Shown here: piece by piece, positions 11,135 through 18,955 of the stretch
Layout: each line of letters starts with the position of its first letter
Position numbering within the stretch: the stretch's first letter is position 1
Source of the DNA: Lewinella sp. IMCC34191
GTDB taxonomy: Bacteria > Bacteroidota > Bacteroidia > Chitinophagales > Saprospiraceae
Direction of reading: 5' to 3'
Length of the DNA stretch: 64,000 bases
NCBI RefSeq assembly: GCF_003390935.1
Contig: NZ_QNQZ01000007.1
Span: forward strand, 124,001 to 188,000
The notes under the pieces: generated by a model
Told to the model about the DNA's origin: nothing
Database searches by the model: none
What the model saw: only the letters and a program-made list of their open reading frames with translations
Position numbers and translations under genes: made by a program

Positions 11135-13141
11135 ATGTACCGTGTCCTTTTTCTGCTTCTGTTTTCAGCTGGCCTTTGGGCTCAGGTGGACACGCTCTAC
11201 ACCCTCCCCGACGCCACCGTTACGGCCTTTCGCGACGAGGTGGCCGGCTATCGGGTAGGCGCCAGCGTGAGTACCCTTGCCGAACGGGAATTACAGCTGA
11301 TCCCTACGGCCGATCTCCTGCCGGCCATGAACCGGCTGCCAGGTGTGCGCTTCGAACAACGGGCCCCGGGCAGCTACCGGATCAGCGTACGGGGCAGTAC
11401 GCTGCGTAGCCCCTTCGGCGTACGGAATATTAAAATTTACTGGAACGGAATTCCCCTCACCGAGCCCGGTGGCGACACCCCGCTCAACTTCCTCGATGTA
11501 AACAATATTGACCGCGTAGAGCTGATCCGCGGACCAGCCGGAAGCCTTTACGGCGCCGGTACGGCGGGTACGCTGCTCCTATCCACCGACACCTTGTCCG
11601 AACACGCAAGCGTAGATATCTCGGGCGGCTCCTACGGGTTTTTTCGCGGCGGAGCGCAGGTACAGTGGGGTTCGGCAAACCGGTCCGCTAATCCCAACGA
11701 CGGCCATTACCAATTCCGGCTCGCCCACCAACAAACGGACGGGTACCGGGAGCAGAGCGCGCTCCGGCGGCAAACGGCGCAGTTCTCCACCGGCTGGGCG
11801 ACCGGCACGAACCGAAGCTTACAGCTACATGCGCTCTACACTAACTTGTACTACGAGCTACCCGGCGGTCTCAACGCCGAACAGTACGCCGCCGATCGCC
11901 GCCAGGCCCGTCCGGGAAGTTCGGAAACCAATGCCAGCATTAACTACGACAATCTTCTTGTCGGGCTGACACACGATTGGTCCAGTGGCCGCTGGCAAAA
12001 TGCTACCACCCTTTACGGTACGGGTTTCTACTTTGATCACCCCTTCAATTTTGATTACAAGCGCGAAACCAACCTGGGCACCGGCGGTCGCACGGCGTTT
12101 GATTACACCCTCCCGCTGGCCGGCTCCGTCTTGAAGATCAGTGCCGGGGCCGAATCCCAGTTACAGATGCGCATGGCCAATAACTTCGGCAACGAAACCG
12201 GTACCCCTACACAGCTGAACTTCAGCGATGAAATCCTAAGTACGCAATACGTACTGTTCACCCAGGCGACATACGATCTGGGTGCCTGGCGTTTTGCGCT
12301 GGGGTTGAGTTTCAGTGACCTCCGCTACCGGGTTGACCGGACGTTCGATGCCGCTGGCGAGCCGGCCATCATCGAAAGCAGCATCGACCCGGTGGCAAGC
12401 CCCCGCCTTTCGGTGCTTCGCGATTTTGGTGGGTATAGCCTCTACGCTACCGTCAGCAGCGGGTTCAGTCCGCCGACCCTCGATGAGTTCCGCACGAACG
12501 AAGGCAGTATTAACGTCTCCCTGCAGCCCGAACGGGGAACGAATTATGAAGTCGGCGCAAAGGGGAATCTAAACGGTGTACAGTACGAATTGGCGCTCTT
12601 TTACCTCCGCCTCGATAATGCCATCAGTACGTATTCCGATGAGCGGGGCACGCAATTGTTCCGCAACGCCGGTAATACCAACCAGCGTGGACTGGAACTG
12701 GCCCTTAGCTACCGTCCCACCGATTGGTTAAATCTCTACGGAAGCTACACCTACCACGATTTCGCCTATGATTCTTACGAGCGGGCGGGAGATGATTATT
12801 CCGGAAACCGGCTCCCGGGTACCGCCCCGCACGTGGTTAATCTTGAAGCAACGGCGGCCCTTCCCGGTGGCTTCTATACCACCATTACCGAAAACTACAC
12901 CGATGCCATCCCCCTCAACGATGGAAACTCAGTCTATGGTGAAGCCTACCATCTGGTGCGGGGCCGCCTGGGGTGGCGGGGAGATCTCGCCCGTACTCGC
13001 CTGGATGCTTATATCGGCGGGAGCAATCTGCTCGATCAAACTATGAGCTTCGGCAATGATCTGAACCCCCAATTCGGTGGTCGCTACTACCAGCCGGCAC
13101 CTGGTCGGAACTGGTTTGCGGGGATACGTGTAGGCTTCTAA
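11135..13141 (+). CDS. TonB-dependent outer-membrane receptor
   Basis: A 668-residue receptor for energised uptake of an unknown ligand. Signal peptide 1-16 (GLWAQ). The plug domain is about residues 25-150 (RLPGVRFEQRAPGSYRISVR, DRVELIRGPAGSLYGAGTAG), followed by a 22-strand-type barrel ending in the aromatic residue of FAGIRVGF. No carboxypeptidase-like or SusD partner is present, so it is more like a siderophore, cobalamin or metal receptor than a SusC glycan receptor. A CAACTTTG box, one base off the -7 consensus, is 33 bases upstream. The gene contains one exact copy of the 17-mer repeat at 11646. Confidence 0.92.
   Translation: MYRVLFLLLFSAGLWAQVDTLYTLPDATVTAFRDEVAGYRVGASVSTLAERELQLIPTADLLPAMNRLPGVRFEQRAPGSYRISVRGSTLRSPFGVRNIKIYWNGIPLTEPGGDTPLNFLDVNNIDRVELIRGPAGSLYGAGTAGTLLLSTDTLSEHASVDISGGSYGFFRGGAQVQWGSANRSANPNDGHYQFRLAHQQTDGYREQSALRRQTAQFSTGWATGTNRSLQLHALYTNLYYELPGGLNAEQYAADRRQARPGSSETNASINYDNLLVGLTHDWSSGRWQNATTLYGTGFYFDHPFNFDYKRETNLGTGGRTAFDYTLPLAGSVLKISAGAESQLQMRMANNFGNETGTPTQLNFSDEILSTQYVLFTQATYDLGAWRFALGLSFSDLRYRVDRTFDAAGEPAIIESSIDPVASPRLSVLRDFGGYSLYATVSSGFSPPTLDEFRTNEGSINVSLQPERGTNYEVGAKGNLNGVQYELALFYLRLDNAISTYSDERGTQLFRNAGNTNQRGLELALSYRPTDWLNLYGSYTYHDFAYDSYERAGDDYSGNRLPGTAPHVVNLEATAALPGGFYTTITENYTDAIPLNDGNSVYGEAYHLVRGRLGWRGDLARTRLDAYIGGSNLLDQTMSFGNDLNPQFGGRYYQPAPGRNWFAGIRVGF
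11646..11662 (+). repeat. Dispersed 17-mer, exact copy 1 (inside the TonB-dependent receptor gene)
   Basis: GCGGCGGAGCGCAGGTA on the plus strand after a run of six T and a C. Here it is read in frame as part of RGGAQV. The same 17 bases occur at 20273 (reverse), 38786, 55231 and 60813. Confidence 0.85.
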
Positions 13142-13153
13142 CCCTCCCCTAAG

Positions 13154-13201
13154 CATCGGATGTGTCAGTTCTGTCAATTTGTCAGACATCGGATGTGTCA
13201 G
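13154..13201. repeat. Two dyad repeats 5' of the RAYT gene
   Basis: Two copies of CATCGGATGTGTCAG, at 13154-13168 and 13187-13201, 33 bases apart. Each holds the near-palindrome ACATC-G-GATGT (the first copy has G in place of its first A). The inverse form flanks the transposase gene on the other side at 13873-13924. Confidence 0.8.
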
Positions 13202-13273
13202 GCAAGAATTAACACGACTCTCACCTCATGCGAGCGAGGACTCCGTCATTGTGATCTCATCAATATCTATCCA

Positions 13274-13840
13274 ATGATTACGGACGCACAATTCCCACAA
13301 GCGGAAGCTTTACCGGAGGTATTCCATCTGTACAATCGGGCTAACGATCGCCGTACCCTCTTTACCAGCCACCAGAACTATCTGTACTTTATCAATAAAG
13401 TGAGGTCGAATTTCGCGGCAGCTGCCGACATCCTCGGGTACTGTGTTATGCCCAACCATTTTCATTTATTGATTACCCCGCATCATCCACTGGACGTCGT
13501 GCTGAAACGGGACGGAAAGGTCATGAAACGCTTGCCTACGAATGCGATTAGCGAGGCCGTCCGCAGGACGCTGATGGGGTTCTCACAGGGGTACAATCGG
13601 ACCATCGGATTCACCGGATCTCGCTTTCAACAACGCACCCGCTGCAAGCACCACTTACTACCGTTCCATTACGGGCTGCGGTACGTTCACTACAATCCGG
13701 TAAAGGCTAATCTGGTGAAGCATCCCGGAGAATGGCCATACAGCTCCTATAATGAGTACGCCGGTCATGTTGACTCTGCAGACAGACTGTGCAACATCGA
13801 GCTGGGCAGAAAGCTACTGCAGATGGACATCCTGGATTAG
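13274..13840 (+). CDS. REP-associated tyrosine transposase (RAYT, Y1/HUH family)
   Basis: A 188-residue single-strand DNA transposase-like protein of the IS200/IS605 Y1 superfamily. The HUH motif is seen in CVMPNHFHLLITPH, and RAYT hallmarks follow: SQGYNRTIGFTGSRFQQRT and LRYVHYNPVKANLVKHPGEWPYSSYNEY. The Tyr in FSQGYNRTIG is the candidate catalytic residue. I start at 13274 (MITDAQFPQAE). RAYTs are usually single-copy domesticated enzymes acting on nearby palindromic repeats; here ACATCSGATGT dyads lie on both sides in opposite senses. It separates the receptor gene from the lactonase gene. Confidence 0.9.
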   Translation: MITDAQFPQAEALPEVFHLYNRANDRRTLFTSHQNYLYFINKVRSNFAAAADILGYCVMPNHFHLLITPHHPLDVVLKRDGKVMKRLPTNAISEAVRRTLMGFSQGYNRTIGFTGSRFQQRTRCKHHLLPFHYGLRYVHYNPVKANLVKHPGEWPYSSYNEYAGHVDSADRLCNIELGRKLLQMDILD

Positions 13841-13872
13841 CGGAAAGTGGTAGATTTAGCCGTCTGACAACC

Positions 13873-13924
13873 GGCAGGACATCCGATGTCTGCCAAATTT
13901 TCACCACTGTCACATCCGATGTCT
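13873..13924. repeat. Two dyad repeats 3' of the RAYT gene, overlapping the next start codon
   Basis: The first copy (13873-13894) is GGCAG-g-ACATC-c-GATGT-CTGCC, able to form a 10-bp hairpin with one bulged base. The second copy (13911-13924) is CACATCCGATGTCT. The ATG in the second copy (13919) is the likely start codon of the lactonase gene, and the ATG in the first copy (13886) is an in-frame alternative. Confidence 0.8.
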
Positions 13925-15034
13925 AATACGCACTACCTCTTTCCCCTCCTGTTCCTCGTTGCCTGCGCCTCCCAATCCACGCCCGAATCGGAGCCAGTCA
14001 ACCCCGAGGAGCCGGGCACGACCTTTCTGCTGGGTACTTACGACGATGAAGGCGTCCACGAGCCGGGGATTTACCGTTTTACGCTGGAGAAAGATGGAAC
14101 GATCACCGATGGCAGCAGGGTTGGAGAGGCCAATAATCCATCCTTTATCGCCTACGACAGCGACCGCAGCCACCTTGTATCCGTCGAGCAACTCAACGGC
14201 GAAGCGGGCCGCGTTGTCAGCTTCTCGGTGGAGGGAGACAGCCTGCAACCCATCAATCGACAAACAGCCGGCGGTGAAGGCCCTTGCCACATTAACGTCA
14301 GTGAAGACGGCTACGTCACCGTGGCCAACTATACGGCGGGTAGCCTGGAATTGCTACAACTCAATCCGGACGGCCGACTCAGCGACCCCCTAGACCTACA
14401 GGACCACCGGCAGCGGGGAGCGGAAGAACCCCACGCGCACTCCTCCTACTTTATCAATGGCGATAAGGAAGTATTGGCCGTGGATCTCGGAACGGATGAA
14501 GTCTGGCACTACCGGATAGACGGCGAACCCGGAGACCTCATCCCCGCCGATCCTCCATCCGTGGCTATGGAAGACGGCGCCGGACCGCGCCACCTGAGCC
14601 TTCACCCGAACGGCGAATGGATCTACGTGATTAATGAGTTAAATAGCACCGTGACCCAGATTTCCCGTGTCGGAGAGGAATTACAGGTCGTTGACAGCTG
14701 GTCCACGCTGCCTGATGATTTTACCGGGGAAAGCTATTGCGCCGATATACACACCAGCTCCGACGGCCGGTTCGTGTACGGATCCAACCGTGGCCATAAC
14801 AGCATCGTGGTGTTTGAAGTCGATCAGGAGAGTGGCGCCCTAACCCCGCTGGAATATGAATCCGTCGCCGGCGATTGGCCCCGCAATTTTGCGCTTTCGC
14901 CAGAGGAGGATTTCCTGCTCGTAGCCAATCAACGCTCCAAGAACATCACCACCCTAAGCCGAAGTAAAGAGACCGGAATGTTGGACTACGTAGCTAGTAC
15001 GACTGCCCCCATTCCGGTCTGCATTCTGTTTTGA
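13919..15034 (+). CDS. Lactonase-family beta-propeller lipoprotein (6-phosphogluconolactonase-like)
   Basis: A 371-residue seven-bladed propeller of the YbhE/lactonase family, whose characterised members hydrolyse 6-phosphogluconolactone or related lactones. The lipoprotein signal MSNTHYLFPLLFLVAC places Cys16 as the lipidated residue, so it is in the envelope. Family segments: FLLGTYDDEGVHEPGIYRF, GGEGPCHINVSEDG, EPHAHSSYF, GAGPRHLSLHPNG and SNRGHNSIVVFEV. An export signal makes a cytoplasmic pentose-phosphate role unlikely, so the substrate is open. Its ATG lies inside the last RAYT-flanking dyad. It ends 12 bases from glgB, tail to tail. Confidence 0.88.
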   Translation: MSNTHYLFPLLFLVACASQSTPESEPVNPEEPGTTFLLGTYDDEGVHEPGIYRFTLEKDGTITDGSRVGEANNPSFIAYDSDRSHLVSVEQLNGEAGRVVSFSVEGDSLQPINRQTAGGEGPCHINVSEDGYVTVANYTAGSLELLQLNPDGRLSDPLDLQDHRQRGAEEPHAHSSYFINGDKEVLAVDLGTDEVWHYRIDGEPGDLIPADPPSVAMEDGAGPRHLSLHPNGEWIYVINELNSTVTQISRVGEELQVVDSWSTLPDDFTGESYCADIHTSSDGRFVYGSNRGHNSIVVFEVDQESGALTPLEYESVAGDWPRNFALSPEEDFLLVANQRSKNITTLSRSKETGMLDYVASTTAPIPVCILF

Positions 15035-15046
15035 ATGTCCTGCCTG

Positions 15047-16990
15047 CTATTTGCTGGCTTTAGCTTTCTTAGCCTTCTTCTTGTCGGGTGTAAAGCGGAA
15101 CACTAACGTGGCCAGGGGAGGCAGCGTCAGTTCTATGTGGCTGGGCCGCCCGTTCCATTCGCTGGGTACCGACTGCATGGCCTCCTGTGTATAGTTACCC
15201 GTACCACCGTACTTCTCGTCGTCACTGTTGAGGACCGGCGTGTACGTTCCTTCGAAGGGAACACCTACCCGATACTTCGAGCGGACGGCAGGCGTAAAAT
15301 TGTGGATGATGGCGACCACGTCGTCTTCTTCCTTGCCACGCCGCAGGTAGCTTAGTACACTGTTCTGGTGATCGCCGATATCGATCCACTCGAAACCTTT
15401 CGGATTGTAGGCGTATTCGTACAGGGCGGTCGTTGTGCGGTACAGGTGATTCAGATCGGCTACGAAAGCCTGTAGGGTAGCGTGGGGCTTATATTGCGTC
15501 AGGCTCCAGTCGATTCCGCGTTCGATGCTCCATTCGGTAGACTGACCGAATTCACCCCCCATGAAGTTGAGTTTACTGCCGGGGTGGGTCATCATGTAGC
15601 CGTAAAGCAAGCGCATATTGGCAAAGCGTTGCCATTCGTCACCGGGCATCCGGTCGATGATGGGGCCTTTACCGTGTACGACCTCATCGTGGCTCAGGGG
15701 CAGCATGAAATTCTCGGTGAATGCATAGACCAGCGAAAAGGTCAACTCGCCGTGGTGGTAGCTCCGGTGGACGGGGTCGTTTTTGAAGTAGCTGAGGGTG
15801 TCGTGCATCCAGCCCATCATCCACTTTTGGCCGAATCCCAGTCCACCGATGTAAGTAGGCCGGCTAACTCCGCTGAACGCAGTGGATTCTTCGGCGATGG
15901 TCATGGAATCCGGGTACTCGCGGAAGACCGTTTCGTTGAACTCGCGCAGGAATTCGATTGCTTCCAGGTTTTCGTTCCCACCGTATTGGTTCGGAATCCA
16001 CTCCCCTTGCTTGCGGCTGTAATCGAGGTAAAGCATCGAGGCCACCGCGTCTACACGCAGCCCGTCAATGTGGTAGCGGTCCAGCCAGAAGAGGGCGTTG
16101 GAGATAAGAAAGGAGCGAACCTCATTCCGCCCGTAGTTAAAGATGGCGCTTTTCCAATCGGGGTGGAAACCCTTACGCGGATCGGCGTGATCGTAGAGGT
16201 GGGTTCCATCAAACTGCGCCAGGCCGTGGGCATCATTCGGGAAGTGACTGGGCACCCAGTCCAGGATGACGCCGATGCCCGCCGCGTGCAGTTTGTCGAC
16301 CAGGTACATGAAATCCTGCGGGCCACCGAAGCGGCTACTCGGGGCAAAGTATCCCGTAATCTGGTAACCCCAACTCGGGAAGTACGGGTGCTCCATCACC
16401 GGCAGGAACTCTACGTGCGTGTAGTTCATCTCCTTCAAGTAGTCGACCAGTTCGGTAGCGAGCTCCCGGTAACTCAGGCTTTCATTCTTTTCATTCTTGC
16501 GCCAGCTTCCGAGGTGGACCTCATACACGGAGTAAGGACTATCGATCCCGTTGTGCTTGTACCGGTCACCCATCCAGTCTGAGTCTTCCCACTCGTAATA
16601 GGTATCCCAGACGATGCTGGCCGTTTTAGGAGGAGTCTCCCACAAGCGTGCGTAAGGATCTCCCTTCTCGAGGATATCGCCGTTTTGGGCTTCGACGGCA
16701 TACTTATAGATCGTTCCACTTTCTACGCCCTCCACGAATCCTTCGTAGATGCCGCTGCTGTCCCAACGGGGGTTAAGCGGGTGCGAGCCTTTGTCCCAGC
16801 CGTTGAAGTCGCCCATGACGGCAACCGACTTGGCACTGGGTGCCCAGACCGCAAAGTAAGTTCCCTTTTTTCCATCTACTTCGATGACGTGGCTGCCCAG
16901 CTTATCGTAGATGCGGAAATTCTTGCCGGCGCGGAATAAATTAATGTCGTAATCGGTAAAGAGCGAGTGAGAGAGAACGGTGTCTGGCAC
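15047..16990 (-). CDS. glgB: 1,4-alpha-glucan branching enzyme
   Basis: Makes alpha-1,6 branches in glycogen. The 647-residue protein has an N-terminal CBM48 domain (about 25-115, GTYFAVWAPSAKSVAVMGDFN) and the GH13 barrel. Catalytic segments: DGLRVDAVASML (nucleophile Asp near 312), TIAEEST (acid/base Glu) and LPLSHDEVVHGK (transition-state Asp). The C-terminal part includes LRRGKEEDDVVAIIHNF. It ends in a lysine/alanine tail (KKKAKKAKASK). The neighbouring minus-strand gene at 17543 also has a CBM48 domain, hinting at a shared glycogen role. The interval 16991-17132 upstream shows no clear promoter. Confidence 0.96.
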   Translation of the reverse strand: MPDTVLSHSLFTDYDINLFRAGKNFRIYDKLGSHVIEVDGKKGTYFAVWAPSAKSVAVMGDFNGWDKGSHPLNPRWDSSGIYEGFVEGVESGTIYKYAVEAQNGDILEKGDPYARLWETPPKTASIVWDTYYEWEDSDWMGDRYKHNGIDSPYSVYEVHLGSWRKNEKNESLSYRELATELVDYLKEMNYTHVEFLPVMEHPYFPSWGYQITGYFAPSSRFGGPQDFMYLVDKLHAAGIGVILDWVPSHFPNDAHGLAQFDGTHLYDHADPRKGFHPDWKSAIFNYGRNEVRSFLISNALFWLDRYHIDGLRVDAVASMLYLDYSRKQGEWIPNQYGGNENLEAIEFLREFNETVFREYPDSMTIAEESTAFSGVSRPTYIGGLGFGQKWMMGWMHDTLSYFKNDPVHRSYHHGELTFSLVYAFTENFMLPLSHDEVVHGKGPIIDRMPGDEWQRFANMRLLYGYMMTHPGSKLNFMGGEFGQSTEWSIERGIDWSLTQYKPHATLQAFVADLNHLYRTTTALYEYAYNPKGFEWIDIGDHQNSVLSYLRRGKEEDDVVAIIHNFTPAVRSKYRVGVPFEGTYTPVLNSDDEKYGGTGNYTQEAMQSVPSEWNGRPSHIELTLPPLATLVFRFTPDKKKAKKAKASK

Positions 16991-17132
16991 GTGGAAAATG
17001 GGTTTAAAAGTTAATATGACTTAAGGGTGGTAACGTGAAAAGGCCGGCTATGTTAAATACTTCCTATAGTTAGTTGCGGGCGGCATTTTACAGGTTCAAG
17101 TCCCCCATCTTAGAAGGACAAAATCTAAACCC

Positions 17133-17534
17133 ATGGAAAAAATTTACTTGATCTGTGCCGTGTGGATAATGCTATGCAGCAGCTGTGCTACCGTTTTCTC
17201 CGGCACCACCGACGACGTCCTGTTTGACTCCCGGCCGGCGGGGGCGGCCGTGTACCTCGATAATCATTTTCTCGGGCGTACGCCGCTACGCACACGAATC
17301 CCGCGTACTACCCGGGCCCGTTATCTGACGTACGAGCTCGAAAACCACGAGCCATCCACCCAACTCCTGCGAAATCGGGTGAATGGCATCACGTTCATCA
17401 ATTTACTGTGGTGGCCGGGGTTCGTGGTTGACGCGGTCACGGGCGCCATTTGCCGGATCGAATACACCAGTTACTACATGGAACTGTACCCACTCCCCGA
17501 AGGAGTGGCACATCCCGATAGCCTGCGTGACTAA
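17133..17534 (+). CDS. Small PEGA-like lipoprotein
   Basis: A 133-residue protein with a signal ending LCSSC (Cys18 likely lipidated). A PEGA-like segment follows: VLFDSRPAGAAVYLDNHFLGRTPLRTRIPRT, residues about 29-60. A hydrophobic stretch (GITFINLLWWPGFVVDAVTG, about 85-104) resembles the membrane-proximal part of similar Bacteroidota lipoproteins. Function is unknown. It ends eight bases from the CBM48/HHH gene, tail to tail. Confidence 0.75.
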   Translation: MEKIYLICAVWIMLCSSCATVFSGTTDDVLFDSRPAGAAVYLDNHFLGRTPLRTRIPRTTRARYLTYELENHEPSTQLLRNRVNGITFINLLWWPGFVVDAVTGAICRIEYTSYYMELYPLPEGVAHPDSLRD

Positions 17535-17542
17535 AAAGTGTC

Positions 17543-18304
17543 TTATTTGCGGCCGCCCTTTAGCTCCTGTTGCATCTTCTTCAGTTCTTCGGTCTTCCCC
17601 TCGGCGGCAAGTTTGGCTTGTTCCTGCCAGGTATCGTGCTTGGCGAGGCGGAAGCGGGCTCCGGCTTTCTGTAGGACGTCGGCGAGTTGCTTTTCCTTGG
17701 CCTTTGCCAGGTCAGAGTAGGTCATGATGCCTGCCTCGTTCAGTAGCCCGGCAATCTTGGGTCCGATGCCCTCGATCTTCTTCAGGTCATCGCCTTGGGT
17801 AGCGGTAGCCTTCTTAGCGGGAGCTTTTTTTGCGGGGGCGGCTTTTTTGGCCTTGGGCGTTACGACCGGCTTGGTGGCGGGCGCTGAGCTAGCAGCCTCT
17901 ATTTTCTCGGCCGACTTGGTACCGGTCTTCTTAGTCGTTGTCTTTTTGGCGGCGGGGGCTTTGGCAGCCTTCTTGGCGGCGGGCTTTGTGCCCTCGGCTA
18001 CCTGCTCCAGGGAGAAGCAGCAGTTTTGCGTGCCGTGTCCGCTATCGGTATAGGCTTCGGCGCTGTCGTCGTTGGCCCAATGATGACCGTCTATGAGGTA
18101 GCGGAACTGGTAATGGCCGGCCGGAAGTTCCGTGGTGCCGGTGTAGGAACTCTTGGCGCTCTTGAGTTTGAGGCCGTCGTCCCAGCTCCAGTCATTGAAG
18201 TTGCCAAGTACACGAACGTCCCGGTCTTTGCCAACTCGTTCCTGCGGAATGTCAAAGGAGACTTTGTACTGTTTCTTGGACTTTACGTAGTTAGACTTAA
18301 TCAT
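17543..18304 (-). CDS. CBM48 glycogen-binding domain fused to a helix-hairpin-helix domain
   Basis: A 253-residue protein with three parts. Residues about 10-100 resemble an early-set/CBM48 domain (KYKVSFDIP-like start, VRVLGNFNDWSWDD, YQFRYLIDGHHWANDDSAE), which binds alpha-glucans. Residues about 104-170 are a Lys/Ala/Pro-rich histone H1-like linker. Residues about 172-253 form an HHH module (DDLKKIEGIGPKIAGLLNEAGI, then TWQEQAKLAAEGK), the type appended to some Bacteroidota ribosomal proteins. No enzyme motif is present. The mix suggests a glycogen- and nucleic-acid-binding protein, which is inference. A good promoter precedes it. Confidence 0.85.
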   Translation of the reverse strand: MIKSNYVKSKKQYKVSFDIPQERVGKDRDVRVLGNFNDWSWDDGLKLKSAKSSYTGTTELPAGHYQFRYLIDGHHWANDDSAEAYTDSGHGTQNCCFSLEQVAEGTKPAAKKAAKAPAAKKTTTKKTGTKSAEKIEAASSAPATKPVVTPKAKKAAPAKKAPAKKATATQGDDLKKIEGIGPKIAGLLNEAGIMTYSDLAKAKEKQLADVLQKAGARFRLAKHDTWQEQAKLAAEGKTEELKKMQQELKGGRK

Positions 18305-18321
18305 AGTGGGTGTCTTTGATG

Positions 18322-18353
18322 CAAAATTATAACTTTACCTACTGAACCTCAAA
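18322..18353 (-). promoter_or_regulatory. Bacteroidota promoter of the CBM48/HHH gene
   Basis: On the minus strand TTTG (18353-18350), 20 bases, then TAATTTTG (18329-18322), an exact match in sequence and spacing to the Bacteroidota -33/-7 pattern. The start codon is 18 bases further on. Confidence 0.7.
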
Positions 18354-18360
18354 GCTTTGG

Positions 18361-18376
18361 GCGGCGAGCGCAGGTA
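18361..18376 (+). repeat. Dispersed 17-mer, diverged copy (one base deleted)
   Basis: GCGGCGAGCGCAGGTA: identical to the 17-mer except for one missing G. It lies in the interval between the CBM48/HHH gene and the thioesterase gene. Nothing else was recognised in 18377-18520 apart from an A-rich tract. Confidence 0.65.
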
Positions 18377-18520
18377 GTATGTATTCAACGTGAGGGAGCC
18401 TTGCAGGTTTACTCCGATAATTTGTTCCGACGCCCGGCGGCTCTTGCTCACAAAGTGACGGCCGACGGGGACGAAGCGCAATTTTTGACGGTCTAGGCAA
18501 TCGGCGAAATCCAAAAAAAA

Positions 18521-18955
18521 TTATCGACGGGGGACTACCTGACAGGTCAAGCGAGATACACACACCAGTTTTCCACGTTGGTCCGTAATGTCAATCTGCC
18601 ACACCTGTACGCTTCGACCGACCCGGACCGGCCGAACGGTACCCCTGACCCGACCGCCCTCCCGGACACTTCTAAGGTGGCTGGCATTAATGTCCACACC
18701 CACCGCGATATACTTGTCAGGCTCGTCCAGCACCAGGAAGCCCGCGACGCTGCCGAGCGTTTCCGCCAGCGCTACGGAGGCACCACCGTGCAGTAACCGA
18801 AAGGGTTGGACGGTTCGTTCGTCCACCGGCATCTCCGCCACCAGATAGTCATCGCCGAAGTCGACAAACTCCATACCGAGTGCGTCCCCCAGGGTCTTCG
18901 GCCCCATTCCGTTCATGCTTTCCAGGGTAGGAGGTGTCTTCCAGATCATGCTCAT
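18521..18955 (-). CDS. Hotdog-fold PaaI/MenI-type thioesterase
   Basis: A 144-residue acyl-CoA thioesterase-like protein. Family features: RLLHGGASVALAETLGSVAG (the HGG and catalytic Glu region, about 55-75), DINASHLRSVREG and VRPVRVGRSVQVWQIDITD. Members hydrolyse 1,4-dihydroxy-2-naphthoyl-CoA or phenylacetyl-type CoA esters, and the exact substrate cannot be read here. Its ATG overlaps the pepT stop codon by four bases, so it is the second gene of a pepT operon. A run of eight T lies directly after its stop on the minus strand. Confidence 0.88.
   Translation of the reverse strand: MSMIWKTPPTLESMNGMGPKTLGDALGMEFVDFGDDYLVAEMPVDERTVQPFRLLHGGASVALAETLGSVAGFLVLDEPDKYIAVGVDINASHLRSVREGGRVRGTVRPVRVGRSVQVWQIDITDQRGKLVCVSRLTCQVVPRR

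Noticed and set aside
15482-16582. A 366-codon plus-strand ORF opposite glgB
   Set aside because: It is the shadow of glgB, whose catalytic motifs are intact on the other strand.
17030-17113. tRNA-like 3' end (GGTTCAAGTCCC near 17090) with a weak acceptor match (TAAGGGT/ATCTTA)
   Set aside because: The T stem does not pair (ACAGG against CCCCC) and the acceptor stem has mismatches, so no cloverleaf is possible.
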